Shown here: piece by piece, positions 34,317 through 42,207 of the stretch
Layout: each line of letters opens with the position of its first letter
Numbering within the stretch: position 1 is the first letter of the stretch
Assembly: GCA_018269075.1 (NCBI GenBank)
Contig: JAFDVJ010000108.1
Span: 1-57,483 of the forward strand
From: Acidobacteriota bacterium
GTDB taxonomy: Bacteria; Acidobacteriota; Blastocatellia; Pyrinomonadales; Pyrinomonadaceae
Reading direction: 5' to 3'
DNA length: 57,483 nucleotides
Translations under genes and position numbers: made by a program
Notes under the pieces: generated by a model
What the model was told of the DNA's origin: nothing
Database searches by the model: none
Seen by the model: the letters and a program-made list of their open reading frames with translations, nothing else

Positions 34317-34967
34317 ATGATTCCCGATAAAACAGATCGCACCGCCGAGATCGTCCGGCGGCTTCGCAAGGAATACCCGGACGCGCACTGCGCGCTCAAT
34401 CACACGAACGCCTTCGAGCTGCTCGTCGCGACCATTCTGTCGGCCCAATGCACCGACGACCGCGTCAACATCGTGACGGCCGAACTCTTTCGCAAATACC
34501 GGACGCCGCAGGACTATCTCGACGCCGCGCCGGAAGAGCTCGCGTTCGACATCAAATCGATCAACTTCTTCAACAACAAAGCGAAAAACATCCGCGCGAC
34601 CGCCGAAAAGATCGTCGCCGATTTCGGCGGCGAAGTGCCCCGCACGATGGACGAGCTGCTGACGCTGAACGGCGTCGCCCGCAAAACCGCGAACGTCGTG
34701 CTCGGCAACGCTTTCGGCATCGCGTCGGGCGTCGTCGTCGACACCCACGTCGCGCGCCTCTCGCAGCGGCTCGGCCTGACGGACGAAAAAACGCCCGAAA
34801 AGATCGAACAGGTCCTGAGCGCGCTCGTCCCGAAAAAAAACTGGGTGATGTTTCCCCACTGGATGATCACGCACGGCCGCGCGGTCTGCAACGCCCGCAA
34901 GCCGCGCTGCTCGGGCTGCGTCCTCGCGAATATCTGCCCCCGCATCGGCGTCGAAGCGTCCGCCTGA
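34317..34967 (+). CDS. nth: Endonuclease III (DNA glycosylase/AP lyase)
   Basis: 216 aa. The helix-hairpin-helix LNGVARKTANVVLG carries catalytic Lys123 and the downstream VDTHV carries Asp142. The [4Fe-4S] cluster ligands C191-x6-C198-x2-C201-x5-C207 are all present. It excises oxidised pyrimidines in base-excision repair. The frame extends upstream into MITE copy B; ATG 34317 gives the normal family N-terminus and is preferred. Confidence 0.96.
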   Translation: MIPDKTDRTAEIVRRLRKEYPDAHCALNHTNAFELLVATILSAQCTDDRVNIVTAELFRKYRTPQDYLDAAPEELAFDIKSINFFNNKAKNIRATAEKIVADFGGEVPRTMDELLTLNGVARKTANVVLGNAFGIASGVVVDTHVARLSQRLGLTDEKTPEKIEQVLSALVPKKNWVMFPHWMITHGRAVCNARKPRCSGCVLANICPRIGVEASA

Positions 34968-35068
34968 ATAAACGATATTACCCGTCATCATCGATTTTTT
35001 TCCGCCGATTTGAATATCTTCGCCGGCGCGCCGAATCGCCGCCCCGACCGGATGCCCTGATTTCGGCG

Positions 35069-35634
35069 GCGGAATCTGTATTTTTACACTCGGAAGCCGG
35101 AGTTGATCGGCACGGTAATTGACCGGGCCGGCGATTCGTTCGTGAGCCGCGTTTTTCGATTGAATTTGATTCGTCAGCCCGGCGAACAGCCGGTTTTATC
35201 CGCCAAAAACACCAACAACACTAAATTTCTTTCGGGCCTTTTTAGTGTTTTTGGTGTCTTTCGTGGACCGAAAAACAACCGCTCGCCGGCCGGGCTTTTC
35301 ATTGATCTTTATGTTTCGCGGCGGTTTGTCTCAAACATCATTAAAAGCCCTTTTGAGCAATGATCGTGCCGAACGGTTCTGCCCGGAAGCTGTTTATATC
35401 GACTCGGAAGCTGTTTTTTTCCAGTCGGAAGCTGTTTTTTTTCATTCGGAAGCTGTTTTTTTCCATTCGGAGGCTGTTTTTTTCCAGTCGGAAGCTGTGT
35501 TTTTGCATTCGGAAGCTGTGTTTTTGGACTCGGAAGCTGTGTTTTCCCATTCGGAAGCTGTGTTTTTGGACTCGGAGCCTGTGTTTTTGCATTCGGAAGC
35601 TGTGTTTTTGCATTCGGAAGGTGTGTTTTTGCGA
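35069..35634. repeat. 21-bp TCGGAAGCTGT tandem array interrupted by MITE copy C
   Basis: Units of 21 bp (TCGGAAGCTGTGTTTTTGCA plus T and variants): one full unit 35069-35089, the start of the next (35090-35097), then the 284-bp element, then twelve units 35383-35634. The GGAAGC word forms the duplicated insertion target. The period equals two helical turns, as in the array at 12086. Confidence 0.9.
35098..35381 (+). mobile_element. 284-bp MITE-like element, copy C
   Basis: Same orientation, length and terminal repeats as copy B. Flanked by CTCGGAAGC (35089-35097) and CCCGGAAGC (35382-35390), an 8/9 target duplication lying within units of the 21-bp array, so the array existed before insertion. 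Confidence 0.9.
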
Positions 35635-35712
35635 TCTGCTCTGCGCGGCCTCGGTGAGACTGTCAAACAAATTGTGTAATCCGTGCTCGACGAAACCCGA
35701 AAAAGCGGCGGC

Positions 35713-35879
35713 AGCCGCGCTCAAAGTCAGTAGCGTCGGCGATAGCCGATGCACCGTTCGCCGGCCGGGCTCCGGCATCTCAAATCGTTCGACAACAAGG
35801 GTTTTTAATCTTCCCGTCAGGTTACACCGGCGCGGCGGTGCATCGGCTATCGCCGACGCTACTGACTTTGAGCGCGGCT
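35713..35879. repeat. Perfect 43-bp inverted repeat (REP-like)
   Basis: Arms 35713-35755 and 35837-35879 are exact reverse complements. Each contains the smaller dyad TCGGCGATAGCCGA. The loop of 81 bp carries no gene. Resembles REP/BIME palindromes mobilised by RAYT transposases (inference). Confidence 0.92.
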
Positions 35880-36042
35880 GTCGCCGCTTGCTTCCTTCGA
35901 TTACACAATCTAAATTACAGTCCCGCCGTCAGCCCGAACAAGCGAAAAAGCGGTCCGCGGGTTTCCAAACCGTCCGCTTGTTTTCAATTTTCGGACTGCC
36001 AATCGGACCGCTTATCTGGTAGCATCTAGCTTTGCGTGCCCG

Positions 36043-36984
36043 ATGACCGAAAACGTCCGACAGTCAGATAAAAGTTATGCGCCGCATATCGCGCTGCTCG
36101 CGGTGCAGTTTTTTTTCGGCACGGCGACCGTGCTCGGGAAATTCGCGCTGCTCGCGTTTCCGCCGTTCGCGCTCGTCGGATTCCGGATCGCCGCGGCGGC
36201 GCTCGCGTTTTTCGTCCTCCAGCGCTGGCGCGGCACTCTCAAGCTCGACCGGCGGAGCGATTACGGCCGGTTCGCGCTGTTCGGACTGATCGGCGTCTCG
36301 CTCAACCAGCTTCTGTTTTTCAAGGGCCTTTCGCTGACGACGGCCGTCAACACGTCGCTGATCTCCGTCACGATCCCGATCTTCACGATCGTCATCGGCG
36401 CCGCGCTCGGCACCGACCGGCTGTCGCCGCGCAAAATCGCCGGCATCCTGACGGCCGCCGCCGGCGTGATCTACCTGATCGATCCGGCCCGCGCCAGCTT
36501 CGGCGGCGGGACGGCGCTCGAAGGCGACCTGCTGATCGTCGGCAACAGCCTGTGTTACGCGATTTATCTGGGGATTTCGAGAAAGCTGATCGGCCATTAC
36601 GGCGCGCTCAAATCGATCGCCTGGCTCTTTATCTTCGCGGCGGTCGTCAACATCCCGGTCGGGATCGTTTCGGTGCGGTCGGTCGATCTCGCCGGCGTCC
36701 CGGTCGATTCGTGGCTTTTCGTCGCCGGGCTGATCATCTTTCCGACGATCCTCGCCTACTTCTGGAACGCGTGGGCGCTCGCCCGGGTCGCGCCGTCGAC
36801 GGTCGCCGTCTATATTTATCTGCAGCCGTTGATGGGCTTTCTGTTCGCCGTCATCTTTCTCGGCGAGCATTTCAGCCTCAGGCTGCTGATCTCGGCGCTG
36901 CTGGTTTTCCTCGGCGTTTTTCTGGTGACGGGACGGAGTTTTAACGCAAAGTCGCGAAGACGCGAAGACGCGGAGGAAATTTAG
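36043..36984 (+). CDS. EamA/DMT-family transporter
   Basis: 313 aa, ten hydrophobic segments in two EamA repeats (first about 10-140 with NQLLFFKGLSLTTAVNTSLI, second about 155-295 with PSTVAVYIYLQPLMGFLFAVIFLGE). Inner-membrane metabolite exporter or importer of unknown substrate. The last 13 residues (NAKSRRREDAEEI) are encoded by an ACGCAAAGTCGCGAAG repeat island, so the protein's C-terminus has been extended or replaced by repeat DNA. Convergent with nagA. Confidence 0.88.
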   Translation: MTENVRQSDKSYAPHIALLAVQFFFGTATVLGKFALLAFPPFALVGFRIAAAALAFFVLQRWRGTLKLDRRSDYGRFALFGLIGVSLNQLLFFKGLSLTTAVNTSLISVTIPIFTIVIGAALGTDRLSPRKIAGILTAAAGVIYLIDPARASFGGGTALEGDLLIVGNSLCYAIYLGISRKLIGHYGALKSIAWLFIFAAVVNIPVGIVSVRSVDLAGVPVDSWLFVAGLIIFPTILAYFWNAWALARVAPSTVAVYIYLQPLMGFLFAVIFLGEHFSLRLLISALLVFLGVFLVTGRSFNAKSRRREDAEEI

Positions 36985-37097
36985 GGCTGTTTTCGGATTA
37001 CGAAGATTTCATTTCCCGGGACATTTTTCTCTTAACGCTTCATCGAACCGACCTTAAAATCATTGCGTCTTCGCGGCTTCGCGGCTTCGCGTTAAAC
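36942..37097. repeat. CGCGAAGAC/GTCTTCGCGG inverted island covering two gene ends
   Basis: The left arm TTAACGCAAAGTCGCGAAG lies inside the eamA 3' coding end. The right arm GTCTTCGCGGCTTCGCGG runs to GCGTTAAA, which supplies the nagA stop codon (37092-37094). Confidence 0.85.
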
Positions 37098-38237
37098 AAC
37101 CCGCCCGCCGACCATCGTCAACACCGGATTTCCCCGCTCGTCGAGCGCGACGAGATCGGCACGCTTGGCTGTCTCGATCGTGCCGTGCGTCCGGTCGAGC
37201 CCGATCAGGCGCGCCGGATTATTGCTCGCCATCCGCGAAACACAGGCCGGCGTCACGCCGAGGCGGAGATAGGTTTTGACGGCGTCGAGCATCGTAATGA
37301 CGCTGCCGGCGATGCTGCCGCGCTCGTTTTGCGTGCGGCCGCCGGTCACCGTAATTCGTTCGCCCCAGAGCTCGTATTCACCGTCGCCGAGCCCCGTCGG
37401 CGCGACCGAATCGCTGACGAGCAGCAGCCGGTCCGCGGGCTTGGCGTGGAGCGCGAGCAGCAGCATCTGCGGATGAACGTGGATGCCGTCGGCGATGATC
37501 TCGCAGGAAATTTCGTCCTTCGTCAACGCCCAGCCGGCGACGCCGAGCTCGCGGTGATGCGCGCCGGTCATCGCGTTGAAGAGATGCGTCACGTGCCGCG
37601 CGCCGGCCGCAAAGGCCCGTTCGAGCGTTTCGGCGTCGGCGCGCGTGTGGCCGATCGAAGGAATCCAGTTCTGCCGGCGGAGCTCGCCGACGAGTTCGAT
37701 TCCGCCCGCGATCTCGGGCGCGAGCGTCGTCAGGTGAACGCCGTCCGCGAGCGTCGGCAGCTCGTTCACTTCCCCGCCCGTAAAGGTCCTGAAAAATTCC
37801 GGCCGGAGCGCGCCGCACATCTGCGTGTTGGCGAAGACGCCTTCATAATGAACGCCGGCGATCCGCGCGACCGGCATATTGTCCTGCGCTCGGACCGCCT
37901 CGCCGACGGCGGCAATGACCCGCCGGTAAGTTTCGTCGGAGTCCGGAACGAGGGTCGGGAGCCAGGTCGTGACGCCCCGGCCGGCCAGAAAACGTCCGAT
38001 CTCGAAGAGCTCGTCCGCCCGTTCGACCCCGTTGACGTCGATCCCGACCGCGCCGTGGTTGTGTATGTCGATGAAACCGGGCAGCAGCAGGCGGTCTTCG
38101 AGATCGATGATTTCCGCGCCGGCGGGCGCGCGGCCGCCGATTTCGCCGATCAATCCGTCTTCGATCACGATTGAGGCGTTTTCCAGAATGCCCTCGGGCA
38201 CGACCGCCCGGCAGTTTTTGAGAACGATGGATTGCAT
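37092..38237 (-). CDS. nagA: N-acetylglucosamine-6-phosphate deacetylase
   Basis: 381 aa amidohydrolase. Metal motif HNHGAVGID (about 58-66), VHYEGVF (metal Glu equivalent of LEGPF), GHT and HLFNAM histidines, IADGIHVHP, and LVSDSVAPTG with the catalytic Asp. It hydrolyses GlcNAc-6-P to GlcN-6-P in the cytoplasm. ATG 38237 gives the usual MQSIVLKN start. It sits downstream of the Oar-like receptor on the same strand, after a terminator, and completes the salvage route begun by NamZ, NagZ, the kinase and MurQ encoded in the same 16-kb region. Confidence 0.94.
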   Translation of the reverse strand: MQSIVLKNCRAVVPEGILENASIVIEDGLIGEIGGRAPAGAEIIDLEDRLLLPGFIDIHNHGAVGIDVNGVERADELFEIGRFLAGRGVTTWLPTLVPDSDETYRRVIAAVGEAVRAQDNMPVARIAGVHYEGVFANTQMCGALRPEFFRTFTGGEVNELPTLADGVHLTTLAPEIAGGIELVGELRRQNWIPSIGHTRADAETLERAFAAGARHVTHLFNAMTGAHHRELGVAGWALTKDEISCEIIADGIHVHPQMLLLALHAKPADRLLLVSDSVAPTGLGDGEYELWGERITVTGGRTQNERGSIAGSVITMLDAVKTYLRLGVTPACVSRMASNNPARLIGLDRTHGTIETAKRADLVALDERGNPVLTMVGGRVV

Positions 38238-38251
38238 TTGATTATTCTGAC

Positions 38252-38284
38252 AAAAAAAGCCCGCGCCATCCAATGACGCGGGCT
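38252..38284 (-). terminator. Rho-independent terminator of the Oar-like receptor gene
   Basis: On the minus strand AGCCCGCG (38284-38277) pairs with CGCGGGCT (38265-38258), followed by T7. It lies between the receptor and nagA. Confidence 0.93.
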
Positions 38285-38303
38285 CTGAAAGCAAATTCGA
38301 TCT

Positions 38304-41300
38304 TTAGAAATAGAATTTGATACCGAATTGCAAAGTGCGCGGATCGCGCGTACCCGTCACGGTGCCGAACGTCGACGGAGTCGAAGCGGCCACCGCAATG
38401 GTCGTAAAGTTGGTCGTGTTGAAGACGTTGAACGCTTCGCCGCGAAGCTGCAGTCTCATCGTTTCCGTGAACCGGATGATCTTGGTCAGCGTGAAATCCG
38501 TCCGGAACGTCCGCGGGCCGAAGATGATGCCGCGGCCGGCATTACCCACGACGGCGGCCGCCGAAGTCGGCGTCGTCGACTGGAAAGCCGAGGTATTGAA
38601 GAACTGCTGCTGCGTTCCCGGCGCGTTGGAGTTGGGATCTCCGTACACGAACGGGCGGCCGCCGGCCGGCGAGCTGGCGTTCAGGAAGCCGAGACCGGCC
38701 GGATCGAACGACGAGTAGGTCGGCGTCAGCGGGAGACCCGTCTGGTAGGTCACGATGCCCGAAGCCTGCCATCCGCCGAGAATCTTGCCGACCAAATCGC
38801 TCTGTTTTCTGAAGAACGGGATTTCGTAGACATAGTTCAGCGTAAAGATATGGCGACGGTCGAGCTGGGCGCGTCCGTATTCCGCTTTGATGTCGTAGGT
38901 GTTCATCGGGGCGGTCGAGCGGTCCGTCTGGTTGTCGGTCAGGTTCTTCGACCAGGTGTAGGCGAGCTGCACCTGCGAAGCGCCGGTGAACCGGCGGGTC
39001 GCCGAAACCTGCAGGCTGTGGTAGTTCGAGTTGAAACGCGGCTGGATGAAGAAGATGCCGCGCCATCCGCGGTACGGACGAATCTGGTCGAGAATCAGCT
39101 CGGAAGCCGCCGAAGTAAACGGAATCGGCAGAGTCGTCGTCGTGTCGCGCGCCTGGCAGGGGGCCGTCGGCGTGGTCGAAGTTCCGACCGCGCACTGCTG
39201 CGTCAGAGCATAACCGGGCGGCAGGTTGTTGAGATCGACGACGCCGATCAGGTGCGTTCCCTTCGAACCGTAGTAGCCGATCGTCGTGATCGTGTTCTTG
39301 TCCCACTGCTGCTGCCAGTCCAAAGACCAGTGCTGCATATAGGGCGTTTTGTAGTCGGTCTGAACGCCGCGGATGATTCCCGGCGGGCTCGCCGAGGCGA
39401 CGACCGCGGCCGTCGAACCGATCGCCACCGGCTGATCGAGCCGCGTGTTGCTGACGGTGATCGTTTCCTGATAGGGCGGGTTCGAACCGAGATGATTTTC
39501 GAATGTTCCGACGAGCGTCTGTTCGTGATACATACCGTATCCCGTGCGGATCGCGGTTCTGCCCTTGCCGAACGGATCCCAGGCGAGTCCGACGCGCGGC
39601 GCGAAGTTGGTCTTCGGCGCGTCGACGACGTATTTGCCGTAGGGCGAAACTTTCGGCGTGCAGTTGTAGGCCGCCGGGCCGGTCGTGTAGTTCTGCGAAT
39701 TGACGATGATGCCGTTGCAGTAGTTGCCGGTTCCGGCGACGCGGTTGCCGCCGCCCGTCACGAGCGGCGCGCTGGCCGCGTTGAACGAGGCCGGATCGAA
39801 GTTCGAAAGCAGGCCGTTCTTATCCCACGGCGAGCCGAAGAACGAATAGCGAACGCCCAGATACAGCGTCAGGTTGTTTCTGAAACGGAATTCGTCCTGC
39901 GCGTAGGCTTCGAAGTTGCGCTGGCGAAAATCGGCCGTCAGGTCGTATTTCGTCTGCGTGAACGAGACGTTGTTGCCGAGCAGGAACGAGGCGAAGGTCT
40001 GCTGCGTGGTCTGCGTGCCGGTCGGGCAGGCGATCGCCGCGTTCGCCGTGTTGACGCAGACGAGTCCCTGCGTCGGGCTCGCCGACGTCGTGTTCAGGAA
40101 ACCGCTGAACGCTCCCTGATTGGTACCGGCGAGCGCGTTTTCGTTCTTGCGGTATTTCGAAAAGCTCGCGCCCATCTTCGCGGTGTGCTTGCCGAAGATC
40201 CACGTGAACGCGCCGCTGTATTCGTGTTTGTTGGAGAAGTTGTTGTACGGACCGAAGGCGGTCAGCGTATTGAAGTTGGTGATCGCCAGGTTCGGCACGC
40301 GGTCGTCGTTGCTCAAATACGGGAGCGGCACGACGATCGGCGAAACGCTCTTCGCGATCAGGCCGGTCGTCGCGCTGAGGATCGCGCCGTATGAATACGT
40401 GTAGCGGCCCTCGATGATCATCTTCGGATTGACGACGTAGGTGATCTGCGCGGTGTGCGCGCGTCCCGGAGAATCGGTCTGCGAAGTCGAAACGCCCGGA
40501 ATGCTCGAACCCGACGAGAAGAGCGAGTTGACGTCGGTCGTCGGAATCGAATCGCGCTGGTAGCGATAGGAAACGGTCAGATCCTTCGTCAGGCTGGAGT
40601 CGAGCTTGATGATTTCCTGACGGAAATCCGCTTTACCGCTGCCCGGATAGTTCAATCCGTAAGGCGCGACGTTGGGAAGCGGAATCTTGTTGAAGATGTT
40701 CGTCACGTAGGCCTGCGCGACCGGGTTGATCGCGGCGACCGACGACAGCGGCGTGCCCGCCGGCAGAATCTGGTTGCAGGTCCGGGTCGTGCCCGAGATC
40801 GTGCCGCTCAGGCAGATCGGGAACGAGAAAACGCCGGCCCGCAGGTTGGCGTCGGGAATCTGCGAAACGAGCGTCGGGAAACGACGGTCCTTGCGCTGTT
40901 CTTCAGAGAAGAAGAAATAGGTCTTCTTGTATTTCGAAAAGAAGCTGTCGTTGGGATCTCTTTCGCCGAATCTCAGGAAATAGACCGGGCCGCCGATCGT
41001 CACACCGAAGTTGTTGTAGCGGAACGGCGGGCGTTTGGCCTTGTTGTTCTCATCGACGCCGAGCGGCGCGCGCTGGTTGTTGAAATAAGTATTGGCGTTG
41101 AATTTTTCGTTGCGGACGAATTCGAACAGCGAGCCGTGGAACTGGTCCGTGCCGCTGCGGGTAACGACGTTGATCTGACCGCCGCCGCTGCGTCCGGATT
41201 CCGCCGGGTAAAGCGACCGCAGGACCTTGAATTCGCCGATCGAGTCGACGCTCGGATAGGCCTGAATCGTCAGGTTCGATCCGCGGTCGGTGATGTCCGC

Positions 41301-41930
41301 GCCGTCGACCGTGAACGTGTTCGAGCTGCTGCGCGAACCGTTGACCGAGATCGGCACGGTGTTGGCCTGGCCTTCGGGGTTGGTCGTGCCGACGTAAACC
41401 TGGTCGGCAAGGTTGCCCGAAACGCCCGGGGCCAGCGTGATGAGCTGGACGAAGTTGCGGTTGTTGATCGAGAGTTCGCGAACCTGATCGCCGCTGATCG
41501 TCGTGCCGGCGGTCGGGGTCGAAAGGTTGACCGCCACCGCGTCGGCTTCGACCGTCACGGTTTCTTCGATCTTACCGGCTTCCAGAACGACATCGATCGT
41601 CCGGCGGGCGCCGACGTCGAGTTTGACGTCGGTCTGCACCGATTTCTTGAAGTTGGCCGCCTGAACCGTGATCGTGTAAACGCTGACGTTCAGGTTCGGG
41701 GCCGAAAAGGCGCCGTCGTCGTTGGTCGTGACCGTGCGGACGACGATGTTGTTTTTTTGAGCGTCCGCGACGATCACGGTCGCCCCGGGGACGACTGCGC
41801 CTGAAGAATCTCGAACCGTTCCGAAAATCGAACCGGTCAGCTCCTGGGCATTTGTCGCAATCCCCAGAAGAAGCACGAAAATCAGCGCGGTCAGGCAACC
41901 GCCGATGATTTTATGGAATCTAGTTTTCAT
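38304..41930 (-). CDS. Oar-like TonB-dependent outer-membrane protein of the salvage locus
   Basis: 1208 aa. Signal peptide (about 1-28, ATNAQ), carboxypeptidase-regulatory domain (about 30-120, GSIFGTVRDSSGAVVPGATVIV), plug-like region (about 130-250, with NGSRSSSNTFTVDGADITDRG), and a beta barrel ending LQFGIKFYF. ATG 41930 with AGAGGAAAG Shine-Dalgarno is preferred to an upstream in-frame ATG. It lies between amiE-namZ and nagA in the same direction, so import or binding of peptidoglycan fragments is a reasonable inference. Related to, but clearly distinct from, the receptor at 3301. Confidence 0.92.
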   Translation of the reverse strand: MKTRFHKIIGGCLTALIFVLLLGIATNAQELTGSIFGTVRDSSGAVVPGATVIVADAQKNNIVVRTVTTNDDGAFSAPNLNVSVYTITVQAANFKKSVQTDVKLDVGARRTIDVVLEAGKIEETVTVEADAVAVNLSTPTAGTTISGDQVRELSINNRNFVQLITLAPGVSGNLADQVYVGTTNPEGQANTVPISVNGSRSSSNTFTVDGADITDRGSNLTIQAYPSVDSIGEFKVLRSLYPAESGRSGGGQINVVTRSGTDQFHGSLFEFVRNEKFNANTYFNNQRAPLGVDENNKAKRPPFRYNNFGVTIGGPVYFLRFGERDPNDSFFSKYKKTYFFFSEEQRKDRRFPTLVSQIPDANLRAGVFSFPICLSGTISGTTRTCNQILPAGTPLSSVAAINPVAQAYVTNIFNKIPLPNVAPYGLNYPGSGKADFRQEIIKLDSSLTKDLTVSYRYQRDSIPTTDVNSLFSSGSSIPGVSTSQTDSPGRAHTAQITYVVNPKMIIEGRYTYSYGAILSATTGLIAKSVSPIVVPLPYLSNDDRVPNLAITNFNTLTAFGPYNNFSNKHEYSGAFTWIFGKHTAKMGASFSKYRKNENALAGTNQGAFSGFLNTTSASPTQGLVCVNTANAAIACPTGTQTTQQTFASFLLGNNVSFTQTKYDLTADFRQRNFEAYAQDEFRFRNNLTLYLGVRYSFFGSPWDKNGLLSNFDPASFNAASAPLVTGGGNRVAGTGNYCNGIIVNSQNYTTGPAAYNCTPKVSPYGKYVVDAPKTNFAPRVGLAWDPFGKGRTAIRTGYGMYHEQTLVGTFENHLGSNPPYQETITVSNTRLDQPVAIGSTAAVVASASPPGIIRGVQTDYKTPYMQHWSLDWQQQWDKNTITTIGYYGSKGTHLIGVVDLNNLPPGYALTQQCAVGTSTTPTAPCQARDTTTTLPIPFTSAASELILDQIRPYRGWRGIFFIQPRFNSNYHSLQVSATRRFTGASQVQLAYTWSKNLTDNQTDRSTAPMNTYDIKAEYGRAQLDRRHIFTLNYVYEIPFFRKQSDLVGKILGGWQASGIVTYQTGLPLTPTYSSFDPAGLGFLNASSPAGGRPFVYGDPNSNAPGTQQQFFNTSAFQSTTPTSAAAVVGNAGRGIIFGPRTFRTDFTLTKIIRFTETMRLQLRGEAFNVFNTTNFTTIAVAASTPSTFGTVTGTRDPRTLQFGIKFYF

Positions 41931-42207
41931 AGTTTTTCTTTCCTCTACCAAATTTTCGTTAAAAGAAATAATTGCCATTAGTTTTATTTAGATTTTTGGA
42001 AATTTCTTCAAAATTTCGTTATGGCACAAAAAACGGGAACGGCCAATTTCTCAATAAAACCCTGTACTTGTAAATGATGTTAGTGTAACCGGAGTCGTAT
42101 TTCTATTTTCGAATACAAACGCGGAGATTTAAGGCAAAAATAATGCCCGAGTTAGCGGCTCCCGAAAAATACCCCGAAAATCGGCTGGCCGGCCCGCCGG
42201 GACGGGC

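Larger units (their letters stand above)
34968..36042. other. 1.07-kb repeat-rich intergenic region
   Basis: Contains no credible gene. In order: ordinary sequence; a 21-bp array split by MITE copy C (35069-35634); a short unique stretch; a perfect 43-bp inverted repeat (35713-35755 / 35837-35879); and about 160 bp upstream of the EamA gene, with GCGGTCCG/CGGACCGC words near 35951-36010. All listed open frames here are repeat-derived. Confidence 0.85.

Noticed and set aside
35245..35679. Reading frame encoding repeated SEAVF(F/L) peptides after nth
   Set aside because: Its first part lies in MITE copy C and the rest in the 21-bp array; the open frame reflects the period, not selection for protein.
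38304..41930. Heme receptor partner of hmuTUV
   Set aside because: It is an Oar-like protein with a regulatory Ig domain and lies inside the amino-sugar locus; no heme-receptor motif such as FRAP/NPNL was seen.
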